From Plasmodium malariae (Eukaryota > Apicomplexa > Aconoidasida > Haemosporida > Plasmodiidae): a stretch of DNA of 64,000 nucleotides. The notes under the pieces are model-generated. The model was given only the letters and a program-made list of their open reading frames with translations, did not search any database and was not told where the DNA came from. Positions 23,923-36,370 of the stretch are shown here, piece by piece. Both the position numbers and the translations under genes were made by a program. The stretch lies in contig NC_041788.1 of NCBI RefSeq assembly GCF_900090045.1, forward strand, positions 2,141,501-2,205,500, in the 5' to 3' direction. How positions within the stretch are numbered: position 1 is the stretch's first letter; each line of letters opens with the position of its first letter.

Positions 23923-26900
23923 TCAGGACAACTGCAAAATGTCGAAATAAACCAGTTTATTAATCTTATTCAATTTTGCATAAATTTGAGATGAGTGTTT
24001 CCTACTTTTTTTTTTTAATAAAGACATATTTTTTCTAATAAGAACGGCATGATCTGTAATCATAATAAGTAAATCATTTTCTTTCTTTTTTGTTATATCG
24101 TATAATTTGAATCCTAAAAATTCATCCATATCAGCATTATGCATGAAATTTTTTCTATTCTCATCAACTGTGGGTATACTTCTTTCTTTTGCATCTACAG
24201 GTAATTCATCCAATTTCGTTAGTCCACTTATTACTTCTAATTTTTCTTGTTTATCACTCTTTTCTTTCACTTCGCTCTGTTTTTCTTGACAATTTGTAAT
24301 AGTTACGTTGTTACTATTAATTTTACTTTTAATTTTGGCCTTTTTAAATTTCATAATTTTATAACCCTTCCCTTTCTTTTTTTGTATTTTCAATTCATTG
24401 AGATTAATCATTTTTCCAAATCCATTTCTTGAAAGAAATATAATTTTAAAATTTTTTATATTTTTTTCATTATTCTCATAGGACAGCAGGTCTACCACTT
24501 TATCATTTTTACCTAGAAATATGCATTTATTACCTAGTGAGTTTTTTTTAGAGATTTTAAAACAACTTAGTGGAAATTGTATTATATAACCATTCTTTGT
24601 CCCTACTATACAATTATCATCAAAATTACAGTAACTAAAATAAATATTTTTCTTATTTTTAAAAAGTTTTATTCCTTTTTTTTTTTTTTTTAAAAACACA
24701 TCATTATTTATTACTTTCATTTTTCCATTTTCACTACAAACGATAAGGTATTTTTTATTTTCGTCAAATTTTGTCATTCCAGTTATATTCTTTGAGCACT
24801 TAATGATCTGATTAATAGCAATTCCTTTGGAATCGTATGAGGACAAATGTAAATCACACACATTTAAAAGAAATGCCTTATTAAGATTGTCTGTTAGTAA
24901 TATTTTATCTTTGTTTCTACAAAGAATACTTTTTTTTATTTTATAACTGTTACTACTGTTCTTGATATCACTGCTACTATCCGTGTCTCCTTCCATATTC
25001 GTTGTATCAACTTTACTTCCATCTTGATCTCCTTTATTTTTAGCTTTTCTTTTTTTTTCGTTTAAGTTCTCTTCATTTTCTTTTAAAATGTATTTAGCAT
25101 TGGACAACTTAATAATATTATTTAAATGATTTTTCAATTTTTCATTTATCTTTATTTTTTTTATGTATCCCCCGTATGTAATTAAAATTAGCACTTCATC
25201 ATTGTTGTATAAATCTTTATCATTCCTATCTAATGAGTCTATGTACGTATTTCTGTACTGTATATTCAGTGAACTCTTCGCCAAGTGTTCACCGTCATTT
25301 GAAATTGTTAATGTACTATTGTTTACATATTTGCTTAAATCATCTATTCGATTTTTCTTTTGTTCATCTGTGCTTTCTTCACACTCATTGTTATTTCCCC
25401 TCTCTCCAATTAGTCTTTTTCTTTTCCTTCCAACTATTTCCATATTCGGTTTCTCATCCTTAATTAGTTGATTTTTCATTTCGTTAATTGTGTCATTATC
25501 AGCACCATTGTTGCTGTCATTTGGGTCCACTGAAAATGTGATTTTCTCATGAGTGTCCTTTTGCTTTATTCCACTTCCTATATTCCAATTATTGGCGTTT
25601 TTGTCGTGATTGATATATGTATACTTATACTTAATATTTACTGGAACATCATTTGTATGTAATTTATTAATTCCGTATTTATTTTTTATATATGTTAATT
25701 CGTCAATGATTACTTTTTTAATTTCGTGCACGTTGTTAATAATATTTTGATTTACTTTCATTTGAGCAATAATTTTATTTTTTTGGCTTACAAAATCAAT
25801 ATTTTTTATATTTATTAATTTTTGTATTTTCATGGATAAGATATACTTAATTTGTTCATCATTTAGTTTAAAATTATTTTTCAAAAAAATTTTAATTTCT
25901 TCGATATTTTGTTTTTTTTGAAAGAAAGAAATAATTTGTAGAATTTTCTTTTGTATAATCAGATATAAGTCTATAATATCAAGTTCTTTTTGTAAATTTT
26001 TATTTTTTATTTGATAATTTTTTTTTACAAATTTTATTCTATTTTCTGACCACAGTTGAAAAAAAGATTTTAAAGAAAATTGTGTGTAGCTATTTTCATA
26101 TCCAATACATACAAAATTGCAATGATAATTAATCTGCATATGGGTGTATTTAAATAAAAAGGACAAAAAATTATATATTTGTTCTATTTGACAACTTTTT
26201 CGAAGTTCCAGTACAATCCTCATATCTTCTTTTTCACTTTCATCTCGTATTTTCAATAATATATTATCATGTTCATATTTTTTCTCATTTAATAAGTTGA
26301 TAATATTTTCGATTAATTCATTCGGTTTTACATTTGGCGGTAAATTTTTTATGATCAGTTTTTTACTCCCTTTGTCCTGTTCAGAAGAGTCTAAAGATAT
26401 TAGGTCATTTATATGATTTGTATAAGTTTTATCATTTTGTGTATACTCATAGAAAACATTACTCCTTATTTCTATATTACCTTTACCTGTACTGTACATA
26501 TTTTTTAACACATTTTTTTTACTAATAACTATACCACCAGTTGAGAAATCAGGTCCTTTAATAATATTAAACAAATCATCATTTGTAATGTCTGGGTTTA
26601 GTAAAAAGTTTATTGAGCAGTTAATAACATCAATTAAGTTGTGACATGGTATATTACTTAATATACTTACAGCAATACCTGAACATCCATTAATTAGGAG
26701 AAGAGGAATTTTACTACACAACACTTTAGGTTCCTTTTCATTACCATCAAAATTTCTCATATATTCTATATTTTCATTATTTATTTCGTTTAATAAAATA
26801 TCATAACAAAAATTAGAAATTTTTGCTTCTGTATATCTCATAGCAGCAGCATTATATTCAACTGATCCAAAATTTCCATACCCCTTTATCAACAAATTGT

Positions 26901-27852
26901 TATTATGGTGTTTCTGTGCTAATCTTACTAAAGCATCATAAACACTCTTATCTCCATGTGGATGATATTTACCTATAACTTCACCAACTATCCTTGCACA
27001 TTTTTTGTAACTTCTTTTCACCACTCCTTTATTTATTTCATGCATACTCCAAATAATTCTTCTTTGTACTGTTTTTAGCCCATCCCGATAATCACATAAA
27101 CATCTATTAAGAATTAAAAAATTAGCATACGATAAAAAACTTTTGGATAGTAATTCGCATATTTCTACGTCATAATATTCCCCCTTGATACATTTCAAGC
27201 TCTCCTTAATAAGTGCGTCCACTTGCTCTGTTCTTCCTTCTTTATCTACTTCACCTACTTCACCTACTTCACCTACTTCATCTGATTCATCTAATTCATC
27301 TAATTCATCCACTTCATCTTCTTCATCTTCTTCATCTTCTTCATCTTCTTCATCTTTTTCGTCTTCCTCTTCTTCCTTTTCTTCTTTTCCTCGTCCTTCT
27401 TTATTTTCGCGTGCACGGTTCACATTGCTTCGCTTCTTTTCCTTCCTTGACATGCCCCCCCCTTCTTGTCCGCTTACCACTTTTTCTATGGCTTCATTTA
27501 TCATATCAGCGGCTACTCCCCTCAGGTTTTTTCCCCCATCCTGTGCTCCATAAGTTTCATCTTCTCTTTTTGCACGCAAAATGGAAATAAGCTTCTTATT
27601 GATGAATTTTTTTTTTTCGAATATCCTAGTGAATAACTTATTGTTTTTTAATTTACGAAGACTGATATTTTTTAAATATGTTTTTCTTAAATATCCATGT
27701 ACATTTTTTATAAAAAAAGTTTTATTCTTTTTTGGCGTGTTGTTACATGATAAATGAATTTTTTCGCTTTTTATAAAGAAAAAGCTAGGGTTAATTACTG
27801 ATAAAAAAAAAAATAGTTCAAGGAGAAAAATAAAGGTAAAATTAAACGACAT
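23923..27852 (-). CDS. GyrA: DNA gyrase subunit A, apicoplast-targeted
   Basis: The type II topoisomerase subunit that breaks and rejoins DNA, acting with GyrB on the apicoplast genome; it is the target of fluoroquinolones. 1,309 aa in one exon. Residues 1-28 form a signal-peptide-like hydrophobic stretch (FTFIFLLELFFFLSVI). A Lys/Asn-rich transit-like segment with few acids follows, the usual bipartite apicoplast leader. An unusual acidic insert at about 155-215 (runs of EEDE, then VGEVGEVGEV) precedes the catalytic core. The core starts at about 240 (LCDYRDGLKTVQRRIIWSM), with GKYHPHGDKSVYDALVRLAQ and the active-site tyrosine in AAMRYTEAKIS (about residue 340). The C-terminal half is a beta-pinwheel-like region (ILITYGGYIKKI, GTKNGYIIQFPL, LIVCSENGKMKVI) interrupted by charged inserts. 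I did not find a canonical GyrA box. It is longer than bacterial GyrA because of the leader and inserts. Confidence 0.96.
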   Translation of the reverse strand: MSFNFTFIFLLELFFFLSVINPSFFFIKSEKIHLSCNNTPKKNKTFFIKNVHGYLRKTYLKNISLRKLKNNKLFTRIFEKKKFINKKLISILRAKREDETYGAQDGGKNLRGVAADMINEAIEKVVSGQEGGGMSRKEKKRSNVNRARENKEGRGKEEKEEEEDEKDEEDEEDEEDEEDEVDELDELDESDEVGEVGEVGEVDKEGRTEQVDALIKESLKCIKGEYYDVEICELLSKSFLSYANFLILNRCLCDYRDGLKTVQRRIIWSMHEINKGVVKRSYKKCARIVGEVIGKYHPHGDKSVYDALVRLAQKHHNNNLLIKGYGNFGSVEYNAAAMRYTEAKISNFCYDILLNEINNENIEYMRNFDGNEKEPKVLCSKIPLLLINGCSGIAVSILSNIPCHNLIDVINCSINFLLNPDITNDDLFNIIKGPDFSTGGIVISKKNVLKNMYSTGKGNIEIRSNVFYEYTQNDKTYTNHINDLISLDSSEQDKGSKKLIIKNLPPNVKPNELIENIINLLNEKKYEHDNILLKIRDESEKEDMRIVLELRKSCQIEQIYNFLSFLFKYTHMQINYHCNFVCIGYENSYTQFSLKSFFQLWSENRIKFVKKNYQIKNKNLQKELDIIDLYLIIQKKILQIISFFQKKQNIEEIKIFLKNNFKLNDEQIKYILSMKIQKLINIKNIDFVSQKNKIIAQMKVNQNIINNVHEIKKVIIDELTYIKNKYGINKLHTNDVPVNIKYKYTYINHDKNANNWNIGSGIKQKDTHEKITFSVDPNDSNNGADNDTINEMKNQLIKDEKPNMEIVGRKRKRLIGERGNNNECEESTDEQKKNRIDDLSKYVNNSTLTISNDGEHLAKSSLNIQYRNTYIDSLDRNDKDLYNNDEVLILITYGGYIKKIKINEKLKNHLNNIIKLSNAKYILKENEENLNEKKRKAKNKGDQDGSKVDTTNMEGDTDSSSDIKNSSNSYKIKKSILCRNKDKILLTDNLNKAFLLNVCDLHLSSYDSKGIAINQIIKCSKNITGMTKFDENKKYLIVCSENGKMKVINNDVFLKKKKKGIKLFKNKKNIYFSYCNFDDNCIVGTKNGYIIQFPLSCFKISKKNSLGNKCIFLGKNDKVVDLLSYENNEKNIKNFKIIFLSRNGFGKMINLNELKIQKKKGKGYKIMKFKKAKIKSKINSNNVTITNCQEKQSEVKEKSDKQEKLEVISGLTKLDELPVDAKERSIPTVDENRKNFMHNADMDEFLGFKLYDITKKKENDLLIMITDHAVLIRKNMSLLKKKSRKHSSQIYAKLNKINKLVYFDILQLS

Positions 27853-28690
27853 AATATTCGTATGTACATACGTATCTAAGTAACCTGACCTCGCTCGTCA
27901 ATACTGAAAAAAGACCAAAAAATGGATAATATCTTTCCTTAAAAAGGGTACATATATATATATACATAAACACATACATATACATATACGAATACCTACA
28001 TTTAAATTCATGTACATTCGCATGAGTGCGCATACTAGTTCAATATCAAACAAGCAAACACATAGTTTTCAAAAATTTGTACTTTCACGCTTATACTATT
28101 TTTGTCGTAAATATATTTACATGTTTATTCAAAATTATAACTAATGTCTTTGCGCTTTTTTTATATTTTTTTTCTTTCCTAACATTTACCCTTTTTTTAC
28201 TTCTTAAAAAAATTCTTTCTTCTTTTCTTTTTTATAACCATTCTCACATTATTTTATAACAAATGTTTAATTCTAAAAAATAAGTAATACTTTAATTTTG
28301 TGAATTTTTGGCTATGGTAGCCTGCGTAAAAAATTCACGCCCTTAACCTCTTGAAAATACACACATGCATGGAAATATGAGTATACACGTATAAGCATAT
28401 ACACGTATAAACATGTACACATATATATATGTATACTTATGTATGGATACACCTTCCATTTAAATGTACTGTGTAACTCGTATTTTAAAGGCCGCTCACA
28501 TGCATGTATTTTTTTCTTTTGCTTATATTTGTTAAAATAAGGGTAATTCCAAATCTGTTAGTGTTGTTGGGCTTTTAGGACAAAATTGACAATGTACTTT
28601 TAACAAAATATATATTTGTGATTTCAGCATTCATTTTGCATTCTATTTTATAATATATGTTTTAATTTCATAAACTAATTTTTAATAATT

Positions 28691-28730
<40 letters not shown>

Positions 28731-29973
28731 TCTCTGTAGTCAAGTTTTTTAATACCTTTTTACCTATAAAAAACAAAAAACTTTGCTACTCTTAAAATTA
28801 CATCATGTATATTTCGCAAGGAGAAAACAAATATGAGAATTCGAAAATTCCCTGCAAAGTTTTAAAGGGGGGTTCAAAAAAAAAAAAAAAAAAAAAAAAA
28901 TTCACCTAATTAATAATTTATGCGCATATTTGTTAATAAACAGGGTAAAAAAGGATTTTTATTATTTTAATAAATTACAAATTTATATAAAAAGAAAAAA
29001 AATATTAGTAACACTAATAATAGCAGTTACAAATAAATTAATATTGCTTTTTATTATATATTATTGCTCATTTTTGACTATTATACCATTTATAAAGAAA
29101 TTCTAAAATAATTTTTATATTTTGCTTTATTCCGAATATAAGAAACATTTATATTTTCTTTGTTATATTAAATTATATATACTCATGTATATATATAAAT
29201 ATATATACATATATGTATGTTCATAAATGTACGTATATAATTGTATTTATATAAATGTATGTACATAAATGTATGTATATAAATATATGTATATAAATGT
29301 ATGTATATAAATGTATGTAAGTGTATGTATATATATATGTATGTATATATATATGTATGTATATATATATGTATGTATGTAAAACGATAATTACAGGAAA
29401 AAGAGAAAAAAAAAAGAAACTAAAAGAGCAAAACCAACGAAATTGAAGAAATTCCGTTACAATTAAAACATACTTAAGGAAGAAAAAAACAAAAGGACTG
29501 ATGTTTTTTCACTTGTTTGATTTATTTTTAAAGGTTTAATTTATGTATTTTTTTATGAATTTATTCACATATTTAGAACGTAAATAAAACAGAAATATAA
29601 GATATTTTTGTTGACCGTAGTGCTTTCCGTCTGTTTTAGCTGTTAGCTGATGTACTAGATTTATACATATATATATATATGCAGTTATATATGCATATGT
29701 GCGTTCCCGTATTTGTATATATATATATATATACACATATGTATATGTACAATATGCACATGTAAGTGTGCCATACGATGTGCTTATCTTCAGCTCATGA
29801 ACGAACTACTTTATATAAGAACAAGCATTATCTATGCTTCTTGAATTTTGAGTTTTAAAATGATGAGTAATTATTCTTCAAAATTTGTTCATATGTTATA
29901 TTCACGCATTTAATACTGTAATATTAAAGAGAGAAACGAAAAAGAGAATAAAGAGGATAAAGGGGGGTAAAAC

Positions 29974-30005
<32 letters not shown>

Positions 30006-30252
30006 AAATTGAACTTTTGTTTTTTTGTTACGTATATTGTTTTATATACACATACTTACAGAAATACGCAAACATATTTACGTACCTCCGTGTCCATCCA
30101 TATATATATACATTCATCTTTATACGTATACATAAGCACAGTTGTGCGTAGACGTACATGTCAACCTTTTGTGTGGGAAAAGGGAATAACGTGTTACAAA
30201 AAGAAAACAGAAATTTAAGGGGACAGTAGCGTTGAATATATTGAGAAGCAAG
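27853..30252. other. Divergent intergenic region, GyrA / P4-ATPase
   Basis: 2.4 kb carrying both presumed promoters. It contains A-runs of 33 bases (28695-28727), 24 bases (28877-28900) and 28 bases (29972-29999), and a TGTATGTATATAAA-type minisatellite at 29206-29382. No coding sequence is supported. Confidence 0.65.
29206..29382. repeat. TGTATGTATATAAA minisatellite
   Basis: Irregular tandem copies of a 12-16-base unit built from GTATGTATATAAA, degenerating to (TATATATGTATG)n at the right end. It is about 870 bases upstream of the P4-ATPase start. Confidence 0.75.
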
Positions 30253-32185
30253 ATGGTAGATGATGAAGAGTTAAGAAGACTACGTTTTGTTTTGAGTAAA
30301 AAAGTAGGGAAAATAAAATATTTTTTCTCCTATTTATTATACAAGCTCTTTAACCATTTTTATAATAAAAAAAACAAAAAAAGAGAGAGATATGTAAATA
30401 TCCATGGAAGAACATCTCCAAAATTTTTTTGTGATAATAAAATAAGAAGTACAAAATATACCGTTTTATCATTTATACCTTTATTTTTATTTTATCAATT
30501 TGCTGATTTTTTAAATTTATTTTATTTATGTGTATCACTTTTGCAAATAATACCAATATTTAATACAGGATATGTATTTACATTTGTAGCACCTCTTATC
30601 TTTATTATTTTCATTAGCTTAATAAATGAGGTAGTAGATGATCTTAAAAGATTTATAAAAGATTTAGAAAACAATAATGAAATATATTACGCACTTTTAG
30701 AAAATGGAAATTTTGAAAAAATATATTCAAAAGATATAAAAGTGGGGGATATCATTTTAATTAAGTCAAAACAAAGAGCTCCAGCAGATTGTATCTTACT
30801 AAGAAATTTAAATAAAAATGAAGAATATACATTTAAGGTAGAAGAGAAGAAGCTATTTGGTAATATAAAATTAAACAAAAACTCCAATGTGTATAATAAA
30901 ATAAATAAAAGTTATTACCATTTCAATAAAAATATTGACAATGAATTAATTGATGATCGATATAATGAGTCAAATAATAATTACAGTGAAACTAGTAATA
31001 ATTTGTTGTTTAGTGAAAATGAAAAATCACAAAATGGAATGAAAGAAAAAAGTTATATGTTAAAGGACAAAGACCAGATTAGTCATAAGAATGATATTAA
31101 TGGATTAAACTCAAAAAATGACGCACAAACGAAAAAGAAAAAAAAAAAAAAAAAAAAAAGCAACAACAATACTAGTAGTATTAGTAGTGATAGTGATGGA
31201 GATAACAACAATAATAGCAACACTAACAACTGTAACAATAACAGTTATGATAACAATAACAGTAACGGTAACACTAACATGAACACTAACATGAACACTA
31301 ACATGAACACTAACATGAACACTAACGTTAACAATGATAATAGCGGAAGTGGTAGTAGTAAGAGGAAGAGCAGTAAGAACAACAAGAAAAAAAAGAAAAA
31401 GAGAAAAAAGAAGAGTAGTGACAAAAGTGCGTCCAACGAAACAGCTAACTATACCTATGTGAAGACGGACAAGATTGATGGAGAAACTGATTGGAAAATT
31501 AAATATCCTATTCATATATTTCAAAATTTTAAAAGATTAAAAGATTTTTTCACGATTGATATATTATTTATTATAGAACAACCAAAGAATGATATTTACA
31601 AAATCGAAGGGTCCTTTGTTATATTTAAGTATAACCCTTATGGTGATTTTAAAACGGTTGAAAATAATAATAATGGCCTAAATGACAATCAACTTTTAAA
31701 TTATTCCTTCGATTTAGCAAAAGATGAAGGAGTAGATATAGAACCGAACGAAGACTATGCGGATGAAGAGGAAGAATACGACGACGATGATGACGAATTT
31801 GATGAAGACGATGAGGATGATGATGATGATGAGAATGGAAGTGATGAAGAAGAGGAAGAAATAGATGAACATTGTAATAAAAATAATCAAAAGAATAGAG
31901 ACGCTTATGATGAAGTGAATACATATGCTTATACTGAAGATGATGATAAAAGGAAATTAATAGATAAAGGATACATGAATTTAGAAGAAACCGAAGCAAA
32001 AGACACTGATTATATGTATAACAAAAAAGAAATTAATAAAGAAAAAGATATAGTAAAATTTGTAGATGTTGAAAAAGGAGGAGCAGGAGAATTAGAAAGA
32101 TTAAATGCTGCAAAAAATAATAATAATAATAAAAATAATAATAATAGTAATAATAATAATAATAATAAAAATAATAATAATAATA

Positions 32186-32228
<43 letters not shown>

Positions 32229-32236
32229 TAATAATA

Positions 32237-32275
<39 letters not shown>

Positions 32276-35200
32276 GTTATGTTAATGATAGAAGCATGTG
32301 TAGTGTATTTAATAATGAAGATAATTTTAATTTTTATAATGTTAATTATAGAAAGAAGTTAAGTTATGACAACTTTATCCTATTTAACTCAGTTATAACC
32401 AGTTCAGATGTTATATGTTTAGTTATATATACAGGAAGTGATACAAGGGTGAATATGAGTACACAAATTAGTAAAATGAAGCGAGGAATGATAGATAAGA
32501 AGTTGAATGTGATAACTCTTTTTTTATTTATTATACTAGCTCTATTTTCTATGTATATGTGCTCAATCAAATTAAACCATTTGTGGTATTTGAATTTTAT
32601 TCGTTTTGTTTTATTATTTTCTTCTGTTATACCTATATCATTAAGTGTTAATTTGAATATTGCTAAAATATATTACACATTTGTAATTCAGAAGGATAAA
32701 GAAATAGAAACAACAATAATAAAAAATAGTTCAATTATTGAAAATTTTGGTGATGTGGATTATATTTTTACTGATAAAACAGGAACGTTGACCGAAAATG
32801 TTATGGTACTTAAAGTAATACATATCGGTTTAGATGTTATACATGCAGAGAGTGAAAAAAATATGTTACAGAATAATATGGAAAATAAAGTTAAAGCAAA
32901 TTATAATAAAAATATGCTTTCGTACAATTTAGATGATATAAATGAAGATGTAGATGCTTCATCTTTACAACTGTCTTCTAATTATTCAAAACATGATCGA
33001 AGAAGTAAAATGAATAATAAAGGTAATGATTATGCAGCTTTTAATTATGATATAGAGAGTGGTAAGAATAAGAATGATATGCAAACATTACGACAGCTGA
33101 GTAAGGCAAATGTCGTTGAACATATTAATATTAATGATGAAGATGATTTTGACTATGGTAATTTTAGTCAACATGGTAAGTCTAATTTTGCGGAAAACAA
33201 TTTCCGTGATATGAATATCAAAATATTTAAACAAAATAATTTAGGATTAAATCAAAACATGGCACAAAAAAGAACTGATATGTTAAAGAAAAATAATATT
33301 ATTCATATGGAAAAAAAGAAAAAAGTAGAACAAATGGTAGATGAATTTTTAAAATATAAATCAGACCCATTAGATTATTATAATGATAATGTAGAAGATA
33401 TCGAGTTTTTAAAAAAACATAGAGTATTTCAAACGTTTTTATCCTTTCTCATTTGTAATAATATTAGAACATTAGCAAAAGAAAATAATAGCAAAGAAAA
33501 GGCAAAAAAAAAAAAGAACATAAAGAAAAAGATTTTCAAAAAAATTTTTATTATATACTAAAAGTCAATAGAAGGAGTAAAAAAAAAGATAGCAAAATGA
33601 ATAAAAAGGACAAAAATGTAGAAAATAATACTAATAGTAAATTTACTTACGATAAGAATTATTTTGAATCCAACAGCTCAGAAGATGCCGAAACGTTTTC
33701 GCACTCAGATGTAAGTTATCAGTGTTCTTCCCCTGATGAACTAGCCTTCTTAAAATATGCAACTAATTGTGGTTTTATTTTAAAAAAAAAAACAGCTAGT
33801 AAAATTGAAATTAAATATAAAAATATCATTCTCGAATATGATATATTATTACATATACCCTTTTCCTCAGAAACGAAAAGAATGAGTATTTTTGTGAGAA
33901 ATATAAAAAATAGAAATATCTACTTCTTCATTAAAGGTGCAGACAATATATTAATAAAAAAATGCCATGAAAAATATAAAACATTTATATATGAAGAGAG
34001 TGATCATCTCTCAAATCTGGGGTTACGAGTTTTAGTTCATGGATTTTTAAATATAGAAGAGCAGTTTTTCCACAACTTTTCCACACTATATAACAAAAAC
34101 AAGGATGTCAAAGGACAACTAGAAAATATATTAGATTATGTTGAAAAGAATATCAAGGTGTTGGCAATAACCGGTGTTGAGGACAAGTTACAGGAGGTAA
34201 GAAGAAAAATAACCCATCTAACAGCCTTTTCTGCGTGTCTTGCGCATATAGATGTATGTGCACATATTTGTATACGTCTGCATATATATATATATGCATA
34301 TATTGGCGCATACGCGTATATATGTGCACATTTTTGTGTGCTTCTTTCATTGCAGGGAGTTGGAAAGACCATCGAGATGCTGTACAACAGTGGCATAAAA
34401 GTCTGGGTGTTGACAGGAGACAAAATAGAAACAGCAATATGTATTTGCAAAAATGCTAATATAAAAAAGAAGAAGCACAATATTTACATATTCAGGCATG
34501 AAAATATTAAGAGCACTTCTAACCTAATAAGAGAGTTTAACTCCATTTTAAATAATATAGATTCCTATGTTTTATTTTTTGATAATATTATCATACAAAA
34601 TTGTATTAAATATATTCCTAATGCCTTTGTCGATTTCGCGGCAAATGCACGTGCAGTGGTAATACATTTACAGAAAACATTAAAATATGAAAATATTAAT
34701 AAAGATGATATATAGTTCTTTTTTCCTAGAGTGAAAATCATAGGAAAGTAGTGCTTCGCGATATTTGCTTGTTTGTTACTATGTGCGACATGAAATGTTT
34801 ATCCGTTTGTTCCTCCTTTTTTCTTTTTTTTTCGTATTCTTTCTCCATTTGTTCATATATTTATTGCCATTTTCCCATCATTATTTCTTCATTTCCCATC
34901 CACGCAGGTTTGCTGCAGGTGTAGCCCTATAGAGAAGAAGGAAATTGCGGTTTTAATAAAAACAATTAAGAGAAAGAAAATTTTGTGTATAGGTGACGGG
35001 GGTAATGATGTTGCTATGATTCAGTCGGCAGATATTGGTATTGGTGTATTAGGAAAAGAAGGAAAACAAGTTGTTCATGATAGTGATATAATTGTTTCAA
35101 AATTTAAAAACATAAAAAAGTTAATACTTTATTATGGGAATAATACTTTTTTGCAAACATCATCCCTATGCTCCTTTTTAATTCACAGGGGATTTATTTT

Positions 35201-36298
35201 AACCTATTTGCAATTTATATACAGTTATATTTTTTTCAGTATTCCCGTTTCAATTTTTCAAGTTAGTGCACATTACGAGAAAAGAAGAGAAAAAAGAATG
35301 TACATGCATAGATTGTGGAAAAGAAAAAGTGAACACACGAACATGTGTGTATAATATTTGTATTTATCAGTTTATAAATTTTTGCATACATAATATATAT
35401 ATGTATATATATTGTATGTATATACTTTTGTGTATATTTTTAGGGTTGGTTGCAAATTGGTTACACGACTTACTACACAACTGCGCCCTTTTTGTCCCTT
35501 CTGCTGGATATAAAGATAAAGAAAAACTTGATATATTTGTACCCAGAAATTTATAAAAATAAAAAGCATAAAAGGAAGTTGGATCTTAAGTCCTTTTTTA
35601 TTATCGTGTGGATATCTATTTTTCAGGTAATGAGCTTATTCGCGAATATCTTCGCGTATTTACTTATATATGTAATTATGTACATATTTCCGTATACACA
35701 TGCAAAAATTTGCGCATATGGATGCAAATGACCGTAGTGCGTATTTGTATATATTTAATTAAATTGTCATTTTCATGTTTTGCTGCAGGGAACTGTTGTT
35801 ATGCTGGGAGCGCTGAAATTGTTCAACGATAACTACAACAATCTTATAAACATATCATTTTCGTCCTTAATTGTTTTAGAAATAATGAATATACATTTGG
35901 AAGTGGAATCATGGTTAAACTACAAAAAGTTTTATTTACCGTTTATTCTTAAATTTTGCACGCAAAACAAGATAAAACGCAAATATATGCATATGTTCGT
36001 ATGATTGTACGTGCGTGTACATATATATACTCGTACATGTACGTACACACATGCACATGTGTTGTACGCTTTACCCTTTTATAGGCACCCATTAATGATA
36101 TCGGCAAATTTGTGCTCCTTCATTGTTTACATTTTTTCGATGTTCATACTGAGGAACTATTTCGATATTATGCAAATCATGTCAGTTATGTTTTGGTACA
36201 AAGTTATATTAATTGTTCTCTTCGCTTGGTTACCTTTTTATATAATTAAAAAAGTAAAAAATATTATTACGCCTTCTCAATTTTTTAAACTTGCATGA
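30253..36298 (+). CDS. ATP8: P4-type phospholipid-transporting ATPase (flippase)
   Basis: P4-ATPases move phospholipids from the outer to the inner leaflet of membranes, usually with a CDC50 partner. Exons: 30253-34196, 34356-34658, 34908-35261, 35444-35626, 35789-35928, 36085-36298, about 1,712 aa. Codons in frame before 30253 lack ATG. Motifs in order: the first transmembrane pair (about residues 75-135); APADCILL; DGETDWK (about 409, P4 actuator loop); the phosphorylation site IFTDKTGTLTENV (Asp at about 840); SSPDELAFLKYA (nucleotide-binding domain); WVLTGDKIETA; GDGGNDVAMIQSADIGIGV; then paired membrane spans to ITPSQFFKLA. Very large low-complexity inserts sit in the actuator and N domains: poly-Asn, poly-Lys, acidic, and NTNM repeats. 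An A12 run at 33504-33515 breaks the frame by one missing base. The sixth exon's donor (AA|GTTTTA at 35929) was chosen because it alone keeps the last membrane-spanning exon in phase. The symbol ATP8 rests on synteny as I remember it. Confidence 0.93.
31273..31332 (+). repeat. NTNM tetrapeptide-coding repeat in the P4-ATPase
   Basis: Four near-perfect copies of a 12-base unit (AACACTAACATG) encode NTNM. The array is in frame and sits in the low-complexity insert before the DGET motif. Confidence 0.85.
32113..32275 (+). repeat. AAT-repeat asparagine tract in the P4-ATPase
   Basis: About 53 codons of nearly pure AAT, with occasional AAA (Lys) and AGT (Ser). It encodes a poly-Asn tract just before the SDVICLVIYTGSDTRVN segment. 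Confidence 0.95.
33504..33515 (+). other. Frame break at an A12 run in the P4-ATPase
   Basis: Upstream frame ends in IFKKIFIIY and a stop at 33559-33561. The frame that continues the ATPase reads through KEHKEKDFQKNFYYILKVNR and joins MNKKDKNVENN. One added A in the run restores a single frame. This looks like a sequencing or assembly undercount. Confidence 0.75.
34197..34355 (+). other. P4-ATPase intron 1 (159 nt, open and in frame)
   Basis: Donor GTAAGAAG after DKLQE and acceptor CATTGCAG before GVGKTIEML. Its length is divisible by three and it has no stop, so retention would insert 53 residues into the P-domain region. The encoded sequence (IYIYAYIGAYAYIC and similar) is A/T-driven, so splicing is expected. 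Confidence 0.8.
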
Positions 36299-36370
36299 GA
36301 TATTAAAATATCAGCTACGCAGTTTTTGGATCTGTCAGATTTTACCCTTTTTCGAGTGATATAGACCATT

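Noticed and set aside
27185..27590. Serine- or leucine-rich + strand ORFs of about 125 codons
   Set aside because: Antisense shadows of the acidic insert in gyrase A.
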